Below are positions 61,078-64,000 of a DNA stretch of 64,000 bases, one piece after another. Source of the stretch: PALSA-612 sp046729255. GTDB taxonomy: Bacteria; Actinomycetota; Thermoleophilia; Gaiellales; Gaiellaceae. Made by a program: the position numbers and the translations under genes. Numbering within the stretch: position 1 is the stretch's first letter; each line of letters starts with the position of its first letter. The notes beneath the pieces were generated by a model that had not been told where the DNA came from, ran no database searches, and saw nothing but the letters and a program-made list of their open reading frames with translations. The stretch spans positions 1 through 64,000 of the forward strand of contig JBKPGF010000044.1 in NCBI GenBank assembly GCA_046729255.1. The letters run 5' to 3'.

Positions 61078-61246
61078 CTCCTGAGTTCCTGGGGCGCCGC
61101 TGGACAGGGAGGCGAGCCCGAGGGCCGAAGGACAGTACGTCTGGTACGCCCGAGGCCCGAGCGGCGATGCATCCCGCCGCCAGCGGCGCCAGGTCGACCG
61201 GAGGGCGGCTCCGCCGCACGGGGTCGACCGTCCAGGGACTCAGGAG
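61078..61246. repeat. structured intergenic repeat, family A/B, copy 2
   Basis: Ends CTCCTGAGTTCCTGG (61078-61092) and CCAGGGACTCAGGAG (61232-61246) pair over 15 bp with the same T-G as copy 1. A second perfect stem GGCGCCGCTGG/CCAGCGGCGCC (61093-61103/61180-61190) encloses a GTAC...GTAC loop, and a GTCGACC/GGTCGAC arm starts at 61193. The right arm includes the stop codon of the DUF4446 gene. Confidence 0.85.
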
Positions 61247-61722
61247 GCCATGGCTCGTTCGACGGCCTCTTGCTCCTCGGGCGAGAGGGCGATCACGGCC
61301 TTGCCCTGGTCGAGCTCCTTCACGTACACACGGGCGTAGTCGCGGCCCTGGATCGCGCTGAGCACGACGCCGCTCCGGCTCGAGTCGAGGAACGCGACCG
61401 ACGCCGACTGGCGGCCGCCCGCGCCGTCGTACGCGTCGTAGCGCACGACCGACACTCGTGAGAGCGTCACGTCGGCCCGCCGGTCGACGCGAGCGATCGC
61501 CGCCGCCACCTCGTCGACCGCGCGGTGCAGGTCTTCGACGCGGGCCTGAAGGGACACGGCGAAGTCGGCCAAGTCTCGTTTAGCGCCGCCGAGCAGCACG
61601 CTCTGCGCCGCGCGCAGCCGGCGCACGTCGCGGACCACGAGCACGAGCAGCACAAGTGCAACCACGGCGATGGCAACCGCTCCGATGGCGATCCACCCGG
61701 CGACATCCGTGGAGAAGCTCAC
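61240..61722 (-). CDS. DUF4446-family membrane protein
   Basis: A 160-residue protein. One N-terminal membrane helix (IAIGAVAIAVVALVLLVLVV), a coiled-coil stretch (LADFAVSLQARVEDLHRAVD) and the conserved C-terminal part VSVVRYDAYDGAGGRQSASV, FLDSSRSGVVLSAIQGRDYA and RVYVKELDQGKAVIALSPEE. The family is widespread in Gram-positive bacteria, of unknown function, often near parB or envelope genes. The GTG start is 15 bp after the upstream minus-strand gene. Confidence 0.88.
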   Translation of the reverse strand: MSFSTDVAGWIAIGAVAIAVVALVLLVLVVRDVRRLRAAQSVLLGGAKRDLADFAVSLQARVEDLHRAVDEVAAAIARVDRRADVTLSRVSVVRYDAYDGAGGRQSASVAFLDSSRSGVVLSAIQGRDYARVYVKELDQGKAVIALSPEEQEAVERAMAS

Positions 61723-61737
61723 TCCAGCCGGTTACCC

Positions 61738-62910
61738 CTAACCCAGCGAGAAGATAACCGGGTACTCCGCTGAGTTGTTGTCGGTGTTCGCCTCGCCTTC
61801 GACCGGCTGGACGTCGACCTTGACGGTCGTCTTCGTCGCGAACGCGACCTGACCCAGGTCGCTGAACGTGACGGTCTTCGTCTCGCCCGGATTGATGACG
61901 TCGACCGTCTTCGTCGCGACGATCGGCGACGGCTGCTGCTGGATCGTAAGCGTCACCTTGATCTGGACTTCCTGGTTGTCGCCCGTGTCCTCGATCGTCA
62001 CGGCGAAGGCGAGGTCGGTGCCGGCGGTGACGATGTTCTCGATGTTGGGATCGAGCACGACCTCGCTCGGCAGCGCCTTCGTCTCGACGATCCCGGTCCC
62101 GTGCAGGCCTCCGGTCGACGTGCCGCCGTCAGTGGCCGCGCCGTTCACCCGCTCGAATACCGGCTCCCAGTAGGCGGGACTTCCGAACTCGGGGTTCTGG
62201 ACGAAGTCCGACTCTGGGACGGGAACCCCCGAAACGCCGTCCGAGCGCATCTGGGCAAGCGAGGCCGCGCGGAACAGGTCCGCCCATACGACGTCGCTGG
62301 CCACGAGCCGGTTTGCCTGCGTCGCCAGCTGGAGCGCCGCCCCGGACGTGTCGTCTGACCCTGCCGTGGACCTGAAGACATCCGCGAGCCTCCGCATGCC
62401 GGTCACACGGAAGCTCAGAGACTGGAGCGCAGCCGCCTGCTCCTCCGCGAGCGCGCCCGGCTCCTCGACAGCTTCTGCGTCGCCCAGCTCCTGCTGCTGG
62501 AGATCCGCGAGGCCATCCAGCTGCGTTGCCAGCTGGTTCGGCTTGATGCCCGGCGTCGTCAGCGCTGCGTCGAGGTCGCGTCCGATCTTGTCCGACCCGC
62601 TGGCCACCGCGGTCATGTCGTCCATGTAGCTCTCGTAGCGACCGGCCTTGCCCTCACCCGTGCAGCTGAGGATGAGGAAGACGAGCAAGATCGCGATGAC
62701 GACCGCCCCGCCGATGAGGGCGATCAGCCGGCCGCGTGGGCTAAGCCCTGGTCCGCCGCCTCCACCACCCTCCTGGCGGCGCGGAGGTCTCGGCTGCTCC
62801 TCCTGCTCCCGCTGCTCCTCGTGCAACCAGTCGGGCGGCGATTGCTCGCTCGTCTCGACGTCTTCGAAGAAGTCGAACTCGATGTCTTCGTCGGGAAACC
62901 GCTCACTCAT
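61738..62910 (-). CDS. single-pass membrane protein with acidic cytoplasmic tail
   Basis: A 390-residue protein. It has an acidic N-terminus (MSERFPDEDIEFDFFEDVET), a Pro/Gly-rich stretch (RPPRRQEGGGGGGPGLSPRG), one membrane helix (LIALIGGAVVIAILLVFLIL) and a large outer part. The outer part starts with a helical region (about 110-250) and ends in an Ig-like beta domain (IVTAGTDLAFAVTIEDTGDN to VDVQPVEGEANTDNNSAEYP), which resembles CARDB-type folds. The ligand is unknown. It is the first gene of a unit with the DUF4446 protein and is divergent from the kinase. Confidence 0.75.
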   Translation of the reverse strand: MSERFPDEDIEFDFFEDVETSEQSPPDWLHEEQREQEEQPRPPRRQEGGGGGGPGLSPRGRLIALIGGAVVIAILLVFLILSCTGEGKAGRYESYMDDMTAVASGSDKIGRDLDAALTTPGIKPNQLATQLDGLADLQQQELGDAEAVEEPGALAEEQAAALQSLSFRVTGMRRLADVFRSTAGSDDTSGAALQLATQANRLVASDVVWADLFRAASLAQMRSDGVSGVPVPESDFVQNPEFGSPAYWEPVFERVNGAATDGGTSTGGLHGTGIVETKALPSEVVLDPNIENIVTAGTDLAFAVTIEDTGDNQEVQIKVTLTIQQQPSPIVATKTVDVINPGETKTVTFSDLGQVAFATKTTVKVDVQPVEGEANTDNNSAEYPVIFSLG

Positions 62911-63027
62911 GAGGTAACCGGGGCCGCGATTCGGCCCACTGTAGCCCATTGACCGGCCGGGACACTCGGGGAGGAACTGGCAACATCGTCTTTGTCGTCC
63001 TTGAGGCGCTGCTCGCCCCGATGCGGT

Positions 63028-63078
63028 GTCCGGGGTCGCCCCCGTATCTAGTTCGATACGCGGGCTCCCTGCGTCCTT
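63028..63078 (-). repeat. small intergenic repeat, family C, copy 2
   Basis: Inverse-strand copy of the 21964 element in the divergent spacer before the kinase (62911-63169). It keeps the hairpin CGTATC/GATACG (63055-63060/63043-63048 on the minus strand), where a T-A pair of copy 1 has become C-G. No ORF uses the region, and I see no other feature in this spacer besides a stray AGGAG at 63138. Confidence 0.7.
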
Positions 63079-63175
63079 GCCTCGGAACGACCATCGCGTC
63101 CCGACGACGAGCGACGTTCCGCCAGCCCCTCCCGTAAAGGAGTTCTGGTTCCTATGGCCAAAGCGGACGGTGTCG

Positions 63176-64000
63176 ATGGCGCGGACGGCCGCAGCAGTCG
63201 CTCCCGGATCGCTCGTGCTCGGGCGCTTCCGGCCGATCCGACCACTCGGTTCTGGCAGCTCGGGATCCGTGTGGCTCGCCGAGGACGAGGAGCGCGGCCG
63301 CGAGGTCGCGCTGAAGATCGTCCCGCGCGAGGGCAACGCCGGCGAACGCGCCGAGCGTGAGGCCGGAGCGGCCGCGAGGCTTCGTCATGAGCGCTGCCTA
63401 CGCGCACACGCGCTCGCACGCGACCCGGGGCACGTCTACATCGTCTACGAGTACGTCCCCGGTCGAACGCTGCGCGAAGCGATGCGCTCCGACGGACTCG
63501 ACGACGAGTCGGTGATCGAGACGGGCGCACAAATCCTCGACGGCCTCGCGAACGCGCACGCACACGGGATCGTGCACCGCGACGTCAAGCCCGCCAACGT
63601 CCTGCTCGCCGACAGCCCCGAAGTGCGCGTGAAGCTGTTCGACTTCGGCCTCGCAGTGATGCACGAGGACGAGGCCCTGACGGCCGTAGGCGACATCCCC
63701 GGCACGCTCGCATACATCTCGCCGGAGCGTCTGCGGGGCGATGCCGCCCGGCCCGCGGCGGACGTCTGGGCCGTCGGCGTGCTGCTCTGGGAAGCGCTGG
63801 CGGGCCGCCACCCGTTCTGGGGCGGCTCGCTGCTCGACACCGCCCGTCGTATCGAAGAGGGACCGCCCTCCCTCGCGACCGAGCGTCCGGACCTCGATCC
63901 GGCCATTGTCGAGTGCGTCGACCGCGCGTTGGCGCAGGATCCGCGCCGGCGCCCGCCCGCGCATGTGCTCGCCGCGAGGCTCCGCAAGGTCAGCCCTCGG
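63176..64000 (+). CDS. Ser/Thr protein kinase, 5' part
   Basis: Open to the window edge (275 codons seen). It has the Gly-rich loop in PLGSGSSGSVWLAEDEERG, Lys in VALKIVPREG, catalytic loop GIVHRDVKPANVLLAD, metal-binding KLFDFGLAVM, activation end GTLAYISPERLRG and ADVWAVGVLLWEALAGRHPF. This is a Pkn-type kinase, cytoplasmic in the visible part. ATG 63176 or GTG 63170 fits the domain start. The well-spaced ATG at 63154 is in another frame and gives no kinase sequence. Confidence 0.88.
   Translation, partial: MARTAAAVAPGSLVLGRFRPIRPLGSGSSGSVWLAEDEERGREVALKIVPREGNAGERAEREAGAAARLRHERCLRAHALARDPGHVYIVYEYVPGRTLREAMRSDGLDDESVIETGAQILDGLANAHAHGIVHRDVKPANVLLADSPEVRVKLFDFGLAVMHEDEALTAVGDIPGTLAYISPERLRGDAARPAADVWAVGVLLWEALAGRHPFWGGSLLDTARRIEEGPPSLATERPDLDPAIVECVDRALAQDPRRRPPAHVLAARLRKVSPR

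Noticed and set aside
63154..63360. Small ORF starting at ATG 63154 behind AGGAG
   Set aside because: Its translation is out of frame with the obvious kinase coding sequence and has no family features; spacing of 11 nt is also long.

Overview
The window is about 68% GC by eye, with codons strongly biased to G or C in third position, dense gene packing and many GTG/TTG starts. The gene content points to a free-living aerobic actinobacterium, most likely an uncultured Thermoleophilia (Gaiellales/Solirubrobacterales-like). Supporting features are several acyl-CoA dehydrogenases, an F420-type luciferase-like oxidoreductase, caa3-type oxidase genes, a PdtaS/PdtaR-like (HisKA_2/ANTAR) pair, a DUF4446 protein and a SIMPL-domain protein. 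Many transcription units appear to be leaderless. The taxonomic placement is inference from content; no rRNA or tRNA gene is visible.

Layout. 1-2439: the 3' end of an AAA-ATPase/TPR signalling protein. 2436-18000: an acyl-CoA and hydrophobic-compound catabolic region with four acyl-CoA dehydrogenases (one lacking its beta-barrel domain), two SDRs, an acyl-CoA ligase, a TetR-controlled six-gene operon that includes a haloalkane dehalogenase, an ACAD10/11-type dehydrogenase near an APH-like kinase, an alpha/beta hydrolase and a thiolase. 18014-22808: a five-gene branched-chain amino-acid-type ABC importer. 24367-28553: cytochrome c oxidase subunit II (fused to cytochrome c), subunit I, heme O synthase and a 37-residue membrane peptide. 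28557-29991: ECF sigma factor with a membrane DUF4349 partner. 30023-35203: pentose-phosphate block gnd-pgi-tal with divergent tkt. 35186-41858: ferredoxin-reductase-like flavoprotein, ABC-F protein, small helical protein, M20 peptidase, diguanylate cyclase and a U32-like protein. 41855-46970: PdtaR/PdtaS-like two-component pair, small barrel protein, a 320-bp intergenic block of hairpins, glnA behind an intrinsic terminator, and a methyltransferase. 46967-51230: two ABC-2 type exporters in one operon. 51387-59570: sulfurtransferase, pheA (apparently frameshifted) and a trp operon (trpE-G-D-C/F-B-A) preceded by a leader-peptide attenuator and interrupted between trpB and trpA by an opposite-strand membrane protein gene. 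59571-64000: SIMPL protein, HNH nuclease, DUF4446 protein, a membrane-anchored protein and the start of a Ser/Thr kinase.

Non-coding signals stand out. Two intergenic copies (59574-59741, 61078-61246) of a roughly 170-nt foldable repeat differ in sequence at their ends but keep base pairing. A second small repeat family (21964-22014, 63028-63078) shows a compensatory stem change. Tandem 12-nt palindromic repeats sit in frame inside an ABC-F gene and in pgi. Eight genes have a TANNNT hexamer exactly 6-7 nt before the start codon, the expected signature of leaderless mRNAs. Several genes (pgi, the histidine kinase, an alpha/beta hydrolase) have family-conserved N-termini with no well-placed ATG/GTG/TTG in front of them.
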